From the NCBI GenBank assembly GCA_963617205.1, contig CAVEOA010000009.1, positions 14,564-78,563 on the forward strand: a stretch of DNA of 64,000 nucleotides, read 5' to 3'. The stretch is from UBA11524 sp963617205 (GTDB taxonomy: Bacteria; Bacillota; Clostridia; Christensenellales; Aristaeellaceae). The position numbers and the translations under genes were made by a program. Under the pieces are notes generated by a model. It searched no databases, was not told the origin of the DNA, and saw nothing but the letters and a program-made list of their open reading frames with translations. Below, one piece after another: positions 52,360-60,330 of the stretch (its first letter is position 1; each line of letters starts with the position of its first letter).

Positions 52360-52395
52360 TTGTATCTGCCCATAGATAATCTGCAAATAAAAGTA

Positions 52396-52429
52396 TTGAC
52401 AATATATATATATATATATAATGTATAAT
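52396..52429 (+). promoter_or_regulatory. (AT)9 tract between consensus -35 and -10 hexamers
   Basis: Perfect TTGACA (52396-52401) is followed at once by (AT)9A (52402-52420), which runs into TATAAT at 52417-52422 (15-base spacer). A second TATAAT lies at 52424-52429 (22-base spacer). Gain of one AT unit would make the first spacer 17, the optimum. It reads toward the XRE-type regulator at 52652 through a 220-base region holding only a doubtful 64-codon frame. Confidence 0.6.
52402..52420. repeat. AT dinucleotide microsatellite
   Basis: Nine AT units plus A. It is the only dinucleotide tract of this length I noticed in the window, and it lies inside a promoter spacer. Confidence 0.95.
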
Positions 52430-52589
52430 GAGATGCGGGTGCATTTTCTGCGAAGGGGGTTTCTGCTTCAGCGGCATTGCGCTGCGCATGTTCTTTTCTC
52501 ACATTTTCGCTGATTATCGGATGGTTGACGGAAACCGTTCAAAAATCGAATGGAAACCGGAAAACATCCGCAAAATGCACATTTTATCT

Positions 52590-52618
52590 TGGAAAAGCAC
52601 CCGAATTTTTGCTATAAT
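52590..52618 (+). promoter_or_regulatory. Proximal promoter of the XRE-type regulator
   Basis: TGGAAA (52590-52595), 17 bases, TATAAT (52613-52618) preceded by TGC (extended -10). Transcription would begin near 52625, so the TTG start at 52652 fits better than the ATG at 52628. Confidence 0.65.
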
Positions 52619-52651
52619 ATAAGAAATATGGCAATGAAAAGAGGAACAAAC

Positions 52652-53422
52652 TTGGAGCATTTTGGAGAGCAGCTTTGCGACGCACGCAAGGCGAAGGGCT
52701 ACACACAGGAGCAGTTGGCAGAAAAACTGGCCGTATCCCGCACCAATATTTCCCGCTGGGAAAGCGGAAAAATGATGCCCGATTTGGATACTGTCAAGCG
52801 TCTTTCGCAGATATTGGATTACAATTTCTTTGCGGAACAAGATACCGGCACCGACACGCCGCTCCAAGAAACCCCTGTTCCAGAAATACCTTCTCCTGCG
52901 CAGGACGATACCCTTTGCGCCGCTTCTCCGAAGCAATCAGGCGTTCGCAAACCGCTCTTCATTGCGTCGGGCGCGCTTGTGCTCAATGCGGCGATCATCG
53001 TCTGCTTCCTGCTCAGCGGCAAAGCGTCGGGCGGAAAGGCGCAGGCCAACGTCGCCATTACGCCTCTGGAGAATCCGACCTATGCCATCAACGCCGGTGA
53101 GGATATGTTTCAGGGCGGCGTGGGCTGGTTCTATGAATTCCAATATGAAGAAACGGCTGGCGTGCCCTTCACCATCAACGAGTTTATCGTGACCACCGTC
53201 GCCGACAGCGGGTATGAATACAACGATTATTACACGAGCGACGACGTAACCAAGTGGCTCGGCAGCCCCACACTCCGAGCGGGCGAACCGCAGTCCTTGA
53301 GAGGCGGCTTCCCGCTGGGACCTGCGCAGGGCGTTCGCATTACGCTCAACGGCACAGATGCGAACGGAAACGAGCTGTCCTTCTCGGGCTATGTAGAATT
53401 GTCAAAGGAAATCAAGGAATAA
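52652..53422 (+). CDS. Membrane-bound XRE-family regulator
   Basis: This 256-residue protein has an XRE/Cro HTH at 1-65 (LCDARKAKGYTQEQLAEKLAVSRTNISRWESG), then a linker and one membrane helix (about 107-129, LFIASGALVLNAAIIVCFLL). The outer C-terminal domain of about 125 residues is beta-rich and unassigned. TTG at 52652 is chosen: AAAAGAGG lies 7 bases upstream and the -10 box is too close for the ATG codons at 52628 or 52634. The layout suggests a one-component sensor that reads an outside signal and binds DNA at the membrane. Small membrane and secreted proteins follow. Confidence 0.85.
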   Translation: MEHFGEQLCDARKAKGYTQEQLAEKLAVSRTNISRWESGKMMPDLDTVKRLSQILDYNFFAEQDTGTDTPLQETPVPEIPSPAQDDTLCAASPKQSGVRKPLFIASGALVLNAAIIVCFLLSGKASGGKAQANVAITPLENPTYAINAGEDMFQGGVGWFYEFQYEETAGVPFTINEFIVTTVADSGYEYNDYYTSDDVTKWLGSPTLRAGEPQSLRGGFPLGPAQGVRITLNGTDANGNELSFSGYVELSKEIKE

Positions 53423-53439
53423 GGCTTTTGCGCATATCC

Positions 53440-53462
53440 GCCTCTTCGGAGGCAGTTTTTTT
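53440..53462 (+). terminator. Terminator of the XRE-type regulator gene
   Basis: GCCTC-TTCG-GAGGC, a stable tetraloop hairpin, followed by AG and seven T. Confidence 0.88.
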
Positions 53463-53488
53463 GCGTTTTATATGGCTGAAAATCCACA

Positions 53489-53559
53489 ATGTGCAGAATT
53501 TGCACATTGTGCACGCCGAATGTGCGTGATTTGCACGTGACTTTGCCCCTGTGCACAGG
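53489..53559. promoter_or_regulatory. Cluster of TGTGCA palindromes upstream of a small membrane protein
   Basis: AATGTGCA-GAAT-TTGCACATT (53489-53509) is a near-perfect palindrome. AATGTGC-GTGAT-TTGCACG is a degenerate copy at about 53518-53537, and CCTGTGCACAGG (53548-53559) is a perfect 12-mer. A TACAAT -10 follows directly (53560-53565). The membrane-bound XRE regulator just upstream is a natural candidate to bind here. Confidence 0.55.
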
Positions 53560-53598
53560 TACAATAAAGGCACGACAAGGCGAAAGAAGGGAGGTTCA

Positions 53599-53889
53599 AT
53601 GCTGTATCTTGGCTGGATTGTGGCGGCGTTTCTTGGCGGTGTCCTGATGGCGCTCTGGTTCTGGCAGCGGAAAAATCGATGCTCTCTGCGGGAGCGTTTT
53701 TCGCAGGTGGAATCGTTTCGGGGGCGAAGCTATCGAGAGGTGCTGACCATCGCAGGTGCAAAGCCCAATACCATCGTTCATCAGGCGGACGGCACTACGC
53801 GGAAGGTCTGGTGCGAGGAAGGGTACTTCATCGCGCTGGCATTCGACGCGCAGGACGTGTGCCTCGGGGTCATCGACGAAGAAGGCTGA
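53599..53889 (+). CDS. Small single-pass membrane protein
   Basis: This 96-residue protein has one N-terminal membrane helix (LGWIVAAFLGGVLMALWFW) and a short cytoplasmic domain (SFRGRSYREVLTIAGAKPNT..., ending DAQDVCLGVIDEEG). GGGAGG precedes the ATG. The C-terminal part resembles a compact beta domain but I cannot name a family. Three palindromic sites and a -10 box lie directly upstream. Confidence 0.7.
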   Translation: MLYLGWIVAAFLGGVLMALWFWQRKNRCSLRERFSQVESFRGRSYREVLTIAGAKPNTIVHQADGTTRKVWCEEGYFIALAFDAQDVCLGVIDEEG

Positions 53890-54045
53890 AAGGGGGGGAA
53901 GAGAAACCAAGCTGAATCACCAAGGAATAGAAGCAAACAAACGAACGTCTTGGAAACACAAATAAGCTCATCGAAGGACAGAAGAAGAACGAGAACGGTG
54001 AATAAAACAATCAATAAGAATGAAGGATAAGGAGAAAATAGTCAA
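53890..54045 (+). other. Purine-rich intergenic stretch
   Basis: These 156 bases are strikingly A/G-rich on the plus strand and contain no convincing frame or promoter. The DUF4190-like gene after it is probably read from upstream. Confidence 0.5.
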
Positions 54046-54285
54046 ATGGAAAGTAAAACGAACGGATTGCAGATTGCGGGTTTTGTGGTTTCTTTGGTAA
54101 GCTGCTTCATTTTCGGCTTCTATGGTCTGGCGGGAATCACGGGCATCGTGCTGTCCGCTGTTGGTCGCAATCAGGCAAAACAGATTGGTGGCAAAACAGG
54201 CTTGGGAACGGCAGGCATTGTCCTTGGTATCATCAGCGCGGTCGGCGGTTTCTGCGCCAGCATCTATGCTTTCAGCCTGTTTTGA
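54046..54285 (+). CDS. DUF4190-like small membrane protein
   Basis: This 79-residue protein has two hydrophobic segments with the pattern NGLQIAGFVVSLVSCF, GITGIVLSAVGRNQAK and GLGTAGIVLGIISAV. This repeats the 'A-I-x-G-I-V-L-x-I-x-G' style of DUF4190 proteins, which occur widely in Gram-positive bacteria without known function. AAGGAG lies 14-19 bases upstream, rather far. It precedes a secreted protein gene in the same direction. Confidence 0.72.
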   Translation: MESKTNGLQIAGFVVSLVSCFIFGFYGLAGITGIVLSAVGRNQAKQIGGKTGLGTAGIVLGIISAVGGFCASIYAFSLF

Positions 54286-54436
54286 GGCAAATGCGGTCAG
54301 CACGCTTCTGAAGGAACACAAAGGAAAGCCTGACCAGTGAAGAACTGGAGTAGATTGTCAAAACGCTGTGTTCAAGGACAACCTCTTACAAGAGGGTGTT
54401 GGAACGGGAACAGAAACGAATGGAGGAACAGATAAA

Positions 54437-55174
54437 ATGAAAAAGATATTGGCTGCGGTGCTTGCGTGTATGCTGTTGTTGACAGCAATACCAGCGATGG
54501 CTGAAACGAGTGACATTGCGCGCTTTGCCGATTATACGGATGTTGATTTGTCCGTGTTCATCCAAAAAGGCTATTCCTGCTACTATGACGATTTTGAGTT
54601 TTCGGCTCAATTATCGCCTGAGAACAATACAATTACATACAAAAACGACGGAAGTTATTGCGTTGACAAATATACGATCGAATTTGATATTAAGGTGCTG
54701 TATAGCGCAGGCTCCTGTGTCCTGATTCCGCGCATGATCTTTAGACGCAGTGGTTGGAAAACGTATTATGACGATCGTATGAGTGATGCGTACATTCGTA
54801 ACGGCGGCAACAGGTATATCATTGATGTATCCGGTTGTTCCCGCAGCTCTTCCAGCAAGGATTCCTCAGCAACGGACAGCTCGGTAGAACCCATGTACAA
54901 TGGCGGAAGGATTATGCTGGAAGATTTGGCGCTGTATCCGCAGACAGAAATTGAAGTGAAGATCGGCAGCTATGCTACCAGCTTTACATTGACCGATGAG
55001 GATAAGCAAGTTATCAGCAATTTCTATGCGGATTGCAAGGAAGCGGGCATTTTCAATCAGACTTTCTTGAACCGCACCGACGATTACTCCATCCGCACGC
55101 TTTTCAATGAAAACGCTGTTGTCGCGACAGAGGATGCAGTCGTAGAAGAAACGGAACCGGATAGCGAGCAATAA
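54437..55174 (+). CDS. Secreted protein of unknown function
   Basis: This 245-residue exported protein has a signal peptide (MKKILAAVLACMLLLTAIPAMA). The mature domain is beta-rich, with three cysteines in the first half (YSCYYDDF, GSYCVDKY, GSCVLIPR). A Ser-rich break follows (about 140-155), then a second block and an acidic tail (EETEPDSEQ). ATG 54437 follows TGGAGGAACAG. No enzyme motif or anchor is visible. A strong terminator follows, closing the accessory cluster. Confidence 0.75.
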   Translation: MKKILAAVLACMLLLTAIPAMAETSDIARFADYTDVDLSVFIQKGYSCYYDDFEFSAQLSPENNTITYKNDGSYCVDKYTIEFDIKVLYSAGSCVLIPRMIFRRSGWKTYYDDRMSDAYIRNGGNRYIIDVSGCSRSSSSKDSSATDSSVEPMYNGGRIMLEDLALYPQTEIEVKIGSYATSFTLTDEDKQVISNFYADCKEAGIFNQTFLNRTDDYSIRTLFNENAVVATEDAVVEETEPDSEQ

Positions 55175-55185
55175 CAATGCATCTT

Positions 55186-55222
55186 CCCCGCCTCCCACCT
55201 CGGGCGGCGGGGATTTTTATGC
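55186..55222 (+). terminator. Terminator of the accessory cluster
   Basis: CCCCGCC pairs with GGCGGGG around a GC-rich loop, followed by A and TTTTT. Confidence 0.85.
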
Positions 55223-55308
55223 CCTGCTGGAGGTTTTGCCCGAGGCGGTGCCGCAAAAACCATCATGAAAGGTGGCATCCTCAGGGGAAAGAAAGGCTGA
55301 GAAGGTGC

Positions 55309-55343
55309 AAAAAAACGTGATGACTCCCTACAGAATCATCACG
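55309..55343 (-). terminator. Terminator of the glycosyltransferase operon
   Basis: On the minus strand CGTGATGA pairs with TCATCACG around a 12-base loop, followed by six or more T. Confidence 0.85.
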
Positions 55344-55407
55344 TTTATCAGGCGTTCAGGAGGATGCGAGGCTTCTCGCGGAAAAGGCTCTCGCATCGCC
55401 GGAAGGC

Positions 55408-56520
55408 TTATTCAAACGATGTGTGGAAGAAATGGTTAACAACCTTCTTGCAGAAGGTGCCGAAGCCCTTTTCATGCAGGACGTTTATTGCACGCTTCGA
55501 GAGAGGCAGGTCAAGGGGCTGCTTCTGCACGGCCATGAGCATGGCTTTCAGCTCGGCGTTGCTTAGGGCAAAGGGATTCTCCACGCCATCCATGTGGTAG
55601 ATGTTGTTGCGGTAGTCGATGCGCACCTGCTTGTCAATCTTGTCGCCGGAGAGATACGTGTTGTAGCTCCATGGCGTCTTGGAGATGCGGTCTGCATCGT
55701 TCTTTTCATGGAGGGCACGGTAATCAGCATAAAGCTCGTGAAAGAGCTTCTCATCTGCGGGCATCCAGTTCCGCATGCACATATCGATGGTGTCGCTGTC
55801 GTAGCCGGAGAAGTGGATGAAACGCAGGGGATCGCCCTCGACGAAATAATGACCGTCCTTTTTGGACAGGTTGCAGTTCATCAGTGACCACGTGGCAAAG
55901 TCGTAGCCGTGATGCTTGAAGATTTCCGTATCAAAGAAGCAGGGCGCCAGATCAATCCATTTCTGATCGGTAAAGATGCCACGCGGAATATCGTCATAGC
56001 AGAACATTTGCAAACGGTCTGCCCACCAGTTGATGAACCTCACAGCCTCCTCTGAGTGGTTCACAGCCAGAAAACCAAGGTTGTATACGCCATGCGCGGT
56101 GCTGGAGAGCTCCATGTCAATGTTGCCGGGCTTGAGCAGATGCGGGCACAGCACGATGGGACGTGTCTTCAGCTTCTCGCGGAGCTCAGGCATGTCGTCA
56201 TAGACGTAGCAGTCGGGGTCGAGATAGACGAATTCCGTCTCGTTCGGATAGGTCTTCAGCAGATAACGGAAAAATTCGCCCTTCACGGCGGTGGAGGCTT
56301 CTACGATGGCATGCTTGAAGATGAAGTGGTCGAAGTTGCCCGGCCACATATCCTTGCTCAGCACAATCTGGTCAAATTCCTTGCAGCGTGCGCCGTCAGG
56401 AATTTCACGCTCTGTCAGGCAGAGGAAGAATTGGGCGTAGGGCATGTGCTGCTTCACGGACTGCGCAAGGCAGCGTGCCTTGTGGATGTAGTTGCTGCAT
56501 ACAGAGGTAAAGATAATCAT
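55408..56520 (-). CDS. Putative glycosyltransferase (GT-A fold, GT8-like)
   Basis: This 370-residue protein has an N-terminal GT-A nucleotide-sugar fold. It starts MIIFTSVCSNYIHKARCLAQSV and carries the metal-binding acidic motif YLDPDCYVYDD at about 105-115. NLGFLAVNHSEEAVRFINWW and FIHFSGYDSDT further match glycosyltransferases that modify surface polysaccharides. The donor and acceptor are unknown. It is the last gene of the leftward glycan operon, 32 bases after the methyltransferase/GT2 frame. Confidence 0.8.
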   Translation of the reverse strand: MIIFTSVCSNYIHKARCLAQSVKQHMPYAQFFLCLTEREIPDGARCKEFDQIVLSKDMWPGNFDHFIFKHAIVEASTAVKGEFFRYLLKTYPNETEFVYLDPDCYVYDDMPELREKLKTRPIVLCPHLLKPGNIDMELSSTAHGVYNLGFLAVNHSEEAVRFINWWADRLQMFCYDDIPRGIFTDQKWIDLAPCFFDTEIFKHHGYDFATWSLMNCNLSKKDGHYFVEGDPLRFIHFSGYDSDTIDMCMRNWMPADEKLFHELYADYRALHEKNDADRISKTPWSYNTYLSGDKIDKQVRIDYRNNIYHMDGVENPFALSNAELKAMLMAVQKQPLDLPLSKRAINVLHEKGFGTFCKKVVNHFFHTSFE

Positions 56521-56552
56521 AAAAAAGCATCCTCCTGCTTGCCCGGTGATGA

Positions 56553-59321
56553 TTACTTGACAAAAAGATGATAAATCTTGCGAAGAACCTTGCTGATGAC
56601 GGGCGTTTGCCGCATCTTCTCGATGATCTGTGCCTGCTGCTGATACGTCTGCACCTGCTGCTCGGCAACGCGCCGCAAATAGAGCTGATCAATCAGCGCA
56701 TCCCGTAATTGCGGAATAATCACATCCGCATTATCCAGCATGAATTGCCTGTGGTTGTCCATCAGCTGATGGTAGGTGGCCTTGATGCTGCTTGGGTCCT
56801 TCTGGAACTGTGTCGTGCGGGAAATATCCTTAATGCGGTAGTGGAACAGCACCTCAGGAATCTGATAGATTTCCCTGCCGGTTTCCAGAACGGAAAGCCA
56901 GAAGTCATAGTCCTCCATGCCGTCCTTCATGTTGGTGTTGAAGCCGCCGGCATCCTGCCACAGCGCCTTGGGAAACAGAGACGTTACGAACACGATGTTG
57001 TCAAGGAGCATGGCTTCGCGGGAATAGTCGGGCAGATCCCAGCGACCGGTCTGAGCGCCGAACAGATCTGCCTGACAATACACGACGCCGATATCATCAC
57101 GGGTTTCCAGCACCTTCACCGCCTTGTCAATGTAGGTGGGATCGATGGTGTCATCGGAATCCAGCGGCAGAATGTACTTGCCCTTTGCCGCGGCAATGCC
57201 TGTATTCCGCGCCGAGGAGACACCTGCATGATCCGCATGAAGGACCGTGATGCCGCTTTCCTTCTGAAGCTCTGCCAATGTTTCCAGCGTCTTTGAATCA
57301 TTTGAACCGTCATCGACAATGATCAGCTCAATTTCAGGATAGGTCTGTGCCTTGACGGCAGCTACGCTTTCCTGAATGTAGCATCCGTCGTTATAGCAGG
57401 GCATAACGACAGTCACGATGGGATTCGTATTCATCTGATTGTCTCCTTTTGCCTCTTCACTGAAGGCTCTTCTGCACGGTTGTGTGGATTTTTCTGTACA
57501 GCTTTCCTTGATTAGCTGAAGCTCTCTGGTGAGATCGTCGATGGTTTGGCGGGCATCGGCAATTTCCTGCTTGGCGGCAGCGAGCGCATCCGTCAGCTGC
57601 TGATTGGCCTGCGTCAATGCGCTGTTGGCATCGTAAGCCTGACTTAACGCCGCCTGCTGTTCCTCCGCAAGGCGCTGCGTGCGAAGGGCATCGTCGAAAT
57701 CCAGCGGGTAAACAGGCTGGGACAGCGCCACCATGCTCTTCATGCCGATGTACTCGTTCGTAAAGGTATATACCCATTTTTCAAAGCAACGCAGCGCCTC
57801 TGCTGAGCAGGAAAGGAGCGCTGTCAGCTTCTCATCGGAGGCGTAATCCGTGCTGAGCAGGCCTGTGTCGTTCATCAGGCTGAGGAGGAAGCGCCACAGG
57901 CTGAACTCCGCCGGCACAGGGAAGGTCATCTGCCACTCGTAGTCGATGAGGGTGACATTCCCGATTTCGCCGAAGATGTTCGAGGGAATCATATCAATGT
58001 TGCCGCAGGGCACCCAATGCAGATCATCCTTGCAAATGGCATCGCCGAAGACTTGACGGAAGGCTTCGTTGTCTGCATTCTGCGGATGGACGCTTCCTGC
58101 GGAGAAAAGCTCGTTTTTCAGCCATGTAAACCACTGCAGGATGAGATCTTCCCGAGTCTCGTGCGGGGCGGCAGTCAAACGGCTCTGCAGGGAAGCGCCT
58201 TCCACATAGGGGAACGTGGCGTTGCAGTTGCTTAACAGGGTACAACGAATGTTCCGCAGTGCATCCGTGTAGCTGTGACCGCCCAGAGCGGCAATGCTGC
58301 GGATATGCGCTTCGCCGCAGGGATACAGCGGCTGCTTCAACACCTGATTATCATCGGTGATGATGGTGCAAATCGCGTGCTCACGCTTGCGGTCGTTGGA
58401 GACCTTCACGTATTGGTAGGGGGTAGGCGTTTGGAGCTCATCCTTGGTGATTTCCACTAGGAAGGAGTTGGCAAAGTTGCCCGCAATGCCGTCGCCCATC
58501 AGCCCCTGATAAAAGTCCTTTACGGAGAAGATGGATACCCGGGCGGTGTCCAGCCGATAATCCGTGGAGATGGGATAGCGTTCGTTTACCGAGGCATCCG
58601 TGAAAATCTCCTCGGGGAACTTGTAGTCCGGATAGGGATAAAAGAAGCGGTTGACGTGCAGCCCGGCGCCTTCGACTTTGGCCGTCAGCTCGCTGCGGGA
58701 GAAGGTGCGGACGCTTTCGCCGGCGTAGTTGTTGATGCCGGAGAAGAAGTGGCCGGTATGATCCTCCCGCGCACCGGAAAGATATTTGTGTCCCAGACGA
58801 TTCTCGATTGCCACCAGCATCCTGCCGTCCTCCTTCAGGAAGGAAGCGGCTTTTCGCAGGAAGGCGTCTGCCGGATCCTCTCCGGGGAACGTCCATGCGG
58901 CGTATTCCAGCACACCGATGACGACCACGTAATCGTACTTTTCGGCAAGCGTCATTGTGGCGAAATCATCCACCACAATCTCCAGATTTTCATTATCCGC
59001 GTGGCGCTTCAGGTTAATTTCGGAGCGGATGAGCGACTTATCCACGGCGGTGACATGCGCGACCCGTTCACACAGATAGCCCGTCAGACTGCCGCAGCCT
59101 GCACCGATTTCCAGCACGGATGCGCCGTCCCTGAAGGGGTACCAGTTAAAAATGTTGGAGCGCAGGGGAGAAAAGTAACAGAGGATCGGCCAGCGCCTGT
59201 CATCATACCAGTCGATTTCCTTGCCTTCGGAAACAGCCTGCAATATTTCCTGCTCAATGCTTCCGTCCGAGTAGGTCTTTGTATCGTTGGCATGACCGGG
59301 GCGCACATCAAGCTTTGCCAT
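56553..59321 (-). CDS. Methyltransferase / kinase-like / GT2 fused reading frame
   Basis: This 922-residue open frame starts at ATG 59321 (AAGGAG at 6-7 bases; overlaps the previous gene by 14). Residues about 20-260 are a class I SAM methyltransferase (SVLEIGAGCGSLTGYL, YDYVVVIGVLEY). Residues 330-540 resemble a phosphotransferase-type kinase fold (PCGNIDMIPSNIFGEIG, LIDYEW). A coiled coil covers about 560-610. The last 294 residues, from MNTNPIVTVVMPCYN, are a family 2 glycosyltransferase with IIVDDGSND and LPLDSDDTIDP. The GT2 has its own strong ribosome site and ATG (57434). In the next frame the coiled-coil gene would end naturally at TGA 57457, so the fusion probably reflects a one-base indel. 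Substrates are unknown; surface glycan synthesis fits the context. Confidence 0.78.
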   Translation of the reverse strand: MAKLDVRPGHANDTKTYSDGSIEQEILQAVSEGKEIDWYDDRRWPILCYFSPLRSNIFNWYPFRDGASVLEIGAGCGSLTGYLCERVAHVTAVDKSLIRSEINLKRHADNENLEIVVDDFATMTLAEKYDYVVVIGVLEYAAWTFPGEDPADAFLRKAASFLKEDGRMLVAIENRLGHKYLSGAREDHTGHFFSGINNYAGESVRTFSRSELTAKVEGAGLHVNRFFYPYPDYKFPEEIFTDASVNERYPISTDYRLDTARVSIFSVKDFYQGLMGDGIAGNFANSFLVEITKDELQTPTPYQYVKVSNDRKREHAICTIITDDNQVLKQPLYPCGEAHIRSIAALGGHSYTDALRNIRCTLLSNCNATFPYVEGASLQSRLTAAPHETREDLILQWFTWLKNELFSAGSVHPQNADNEAFRQVFGDAICKDDLHWVPCGNIDMIPSNIFGEIGNVTLIDYEWQMTFPVPAEFSLWRFLLSLMNDTGLLSTDYASDEKLTALLSCSAEALRCFEKWVYTFTNEYIGMKSMVALSQPVYPLDFDDALRTQRLAEEQQAALSQAYDANSALTQANQQLTDALAAAKQEIADARQTIDDLTRELQLIKESCTEKSTQPCRRAFSEEAKGDNQMNTNPIVTVVMPCYNDGCYIQESVAAVKAQTYPEIELIIVDDGSNDSKTLETLAELQKESGITVLHADHAGVSSARNTGIAAAKGKYILPLDSDDTIDPTYIDKAVKVLETRDDIGVVYCQADLFGAQTGRWDLPDYSREAMLLDNIVFVTSLFPKALWQDAGGFNTNMKDGMEDYDFWLSVLETGREIYQIPEVLFHYRIKDISRTTQFQKDPSSIKATYHQLMDNHRQFMLDNADVIIPQLRDALIDQLYLRRVAEQQVQTYQQQAQIIEKMRQTPVISKVLRKIYHLFVK
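57434..57520 (-). other. Frame junction with internal ribosome site and GT2 start
   Basis: The alternative frame reads GKLYRKIHTTVQKSLQ then TGA at 57457, a plausible C-terminus that resembles the SKVLRKIYHLFVK ending of the GT2 itself. Eight bases before ATG 57434 stands AAAAGGAG. Adding one A to the GGAAAGC run near 57500 would restore two separate genes. Confidence 0.6.
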
Positions 59322-60162
59322 GATCTTCTCCTTTTTCTCCGATAATCCGCCGAAGCAGTGCTCCTGCATATCCGCGCAAGCCTCTGGGATGCGGTGGAGG
59401 CGGCTCAACAGGGTTGTTGAGCATATAGCGCAGGTGAACCCAATCCGCACGCAGAGCGGCCATGTATTCCTCTTCATAGCGCATGAAAAGTGCATGATGC
59501 TTCCGATACAGATAGCTGTAGTTATCCAGCAGCTTCTGCTCCGTGCTGGCGGATTCCGTGTTGTGGGATTGAGCCTTCACCCGGCAGTGGAACAGCACCT
59601 CCGGAATGCGGTAGAATTGTGCATCGTGCTCCAGCTGGGTGAGCCAGAAGTCATAGTCCTCCAGCCCTTTTCTCATGGACTCGTCGAAACCGCCGGTGCT
59701 GCGCCATAACGCCTTTGGAAAAAGCGCCGTGATGAAGACGACATTGTCCACCAGCATGGCAACAGGGGAGAAAGGCGGCAGATCCCATGGGCAGGCCACT
59801 TCGCCGAAGCGGTCTGCCTGGCAGTATACAATATCCGCTTCCTTGCGGTCGAGAATCTGTGCAGCCTTTTCGATGTAGGTCGGATCGATCAAATCATCGT
59901 CATCCAGCAGAAGAATATATGTGCCGGCAGCCGCATCGATGCCGCGATTTCGGGCAGCGGCAGGACCGGCGTTGGGCTGGTGAATCACCTGCAACCCATC
60001 AGGCAGTGAGGAGAGGTATTGCAGGAATGCTTCGTCATCGGAACCGTCATCGACGATGATGTGCTCAATGGCAGGATAGGTCTGCGCTTTGACAGAAGCG
60101 ATGGTTTCGGGCAGCGTAGTCAGACCGTTATGCGTCGGGGTAACAACACTGACCTTTTCCAT
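59308..60162 (-). CDS. Family 2 glycosyltransferase
   Basis: This 284-residue GT2 has the start VSVVTPTHNGLTTLPETI, IIVDDGSDDEAF, PAAARNRGIDAA and LLLDDDDLIDPTY (DxD-type metal site), then GLEDYDFWLTQLE as the acceptor-side acidic motif. It is clearly paralogous to the GT2 part of the following frame (WDLPPFS and WDLPDYS; DNVVFITALFPKALW and DNIVFVTSLFPKALW). AAAGGAG lies 6 bases before the ATG. It is the first gene of the glycan operon, whose natural product is unknown. Confidence 0.9.
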   Translation of the reverse strand: MEKVSVVTPTHNGLTTLPETIASVKAQTYPAIEHIIVDDGSDDEAFLQYLSSLPDGLQVIHQPNAGPAAARNRGIDAAAGTYILLLDDDDLIDPTYIEKAAQILDRKEADIVYCQADRFGEVACPWDLPPFSPVAMLVDNVVFITALFPKALWRSTGGFDESMRKGLEDYDFWLTQLEHDAQFYRIPEVLFHCRVKAQSHNTESASTEQKLLDNYSYLYRKHHALFMRYEEEYMAALRADWVHLRYMLNNPVEPPPPHPRGLRGYAGALLRRIIGEKGEDHGKA

Positions 60163-60186
60163 CCTTGACTCCTTTCAGACTGTGAA

Positions 60187-60199
60187 GGAAACCGTTTCC
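60187..60199. promoter_or_regulatory. Palindrome in the glycan operon leader
   Basis: GGAAAC-C-GTTTCC lies 25 bases before the GT2 start and downstream of the promoter, where a bound repressor could block transcription. It is a candidate operator only. Confidence 0.35.
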
Positions 60200-60231
60200 A
60201 AACGCATGATATTGCCATATCACACCGATTC

Positions 60232-60260
60232 ATTATATCATAGCTCATACAACTTTGCAA
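60232..60260 (-). promoter_or_regulatory. Promoter of the glycan operon
   Basis: On the minus strand TTGCAA (60255-60260), 17 bases, TATAAT (60232-60237). Confidence 0.8.
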
Positions 60261-60287
60261 CCGCTACGCATGAAACGTGAAGCGCAC

Positions 60288-60322
60288 AAAAAGCCCCGTA
60301 TCCATTTCTGAATACGGGGCTT
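60288..60322 (-). terminator. Terminator of the Big_2 protein gene
   Basis: On the minus strand AAGCCCCGTAT pairs with ATACGGGGCTT, followed by TTT; nearly perfect. Confidence 0.9.
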
Positions 60323-60330
60323 TGATGGAA

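Noticed and set aside
52428..52622. 64-codon ORF after the AT tract
   Set aside because: No ribosome site, unusual composition, and it runs across the proximal promoter of the XRE gene; more likely leader DNA.
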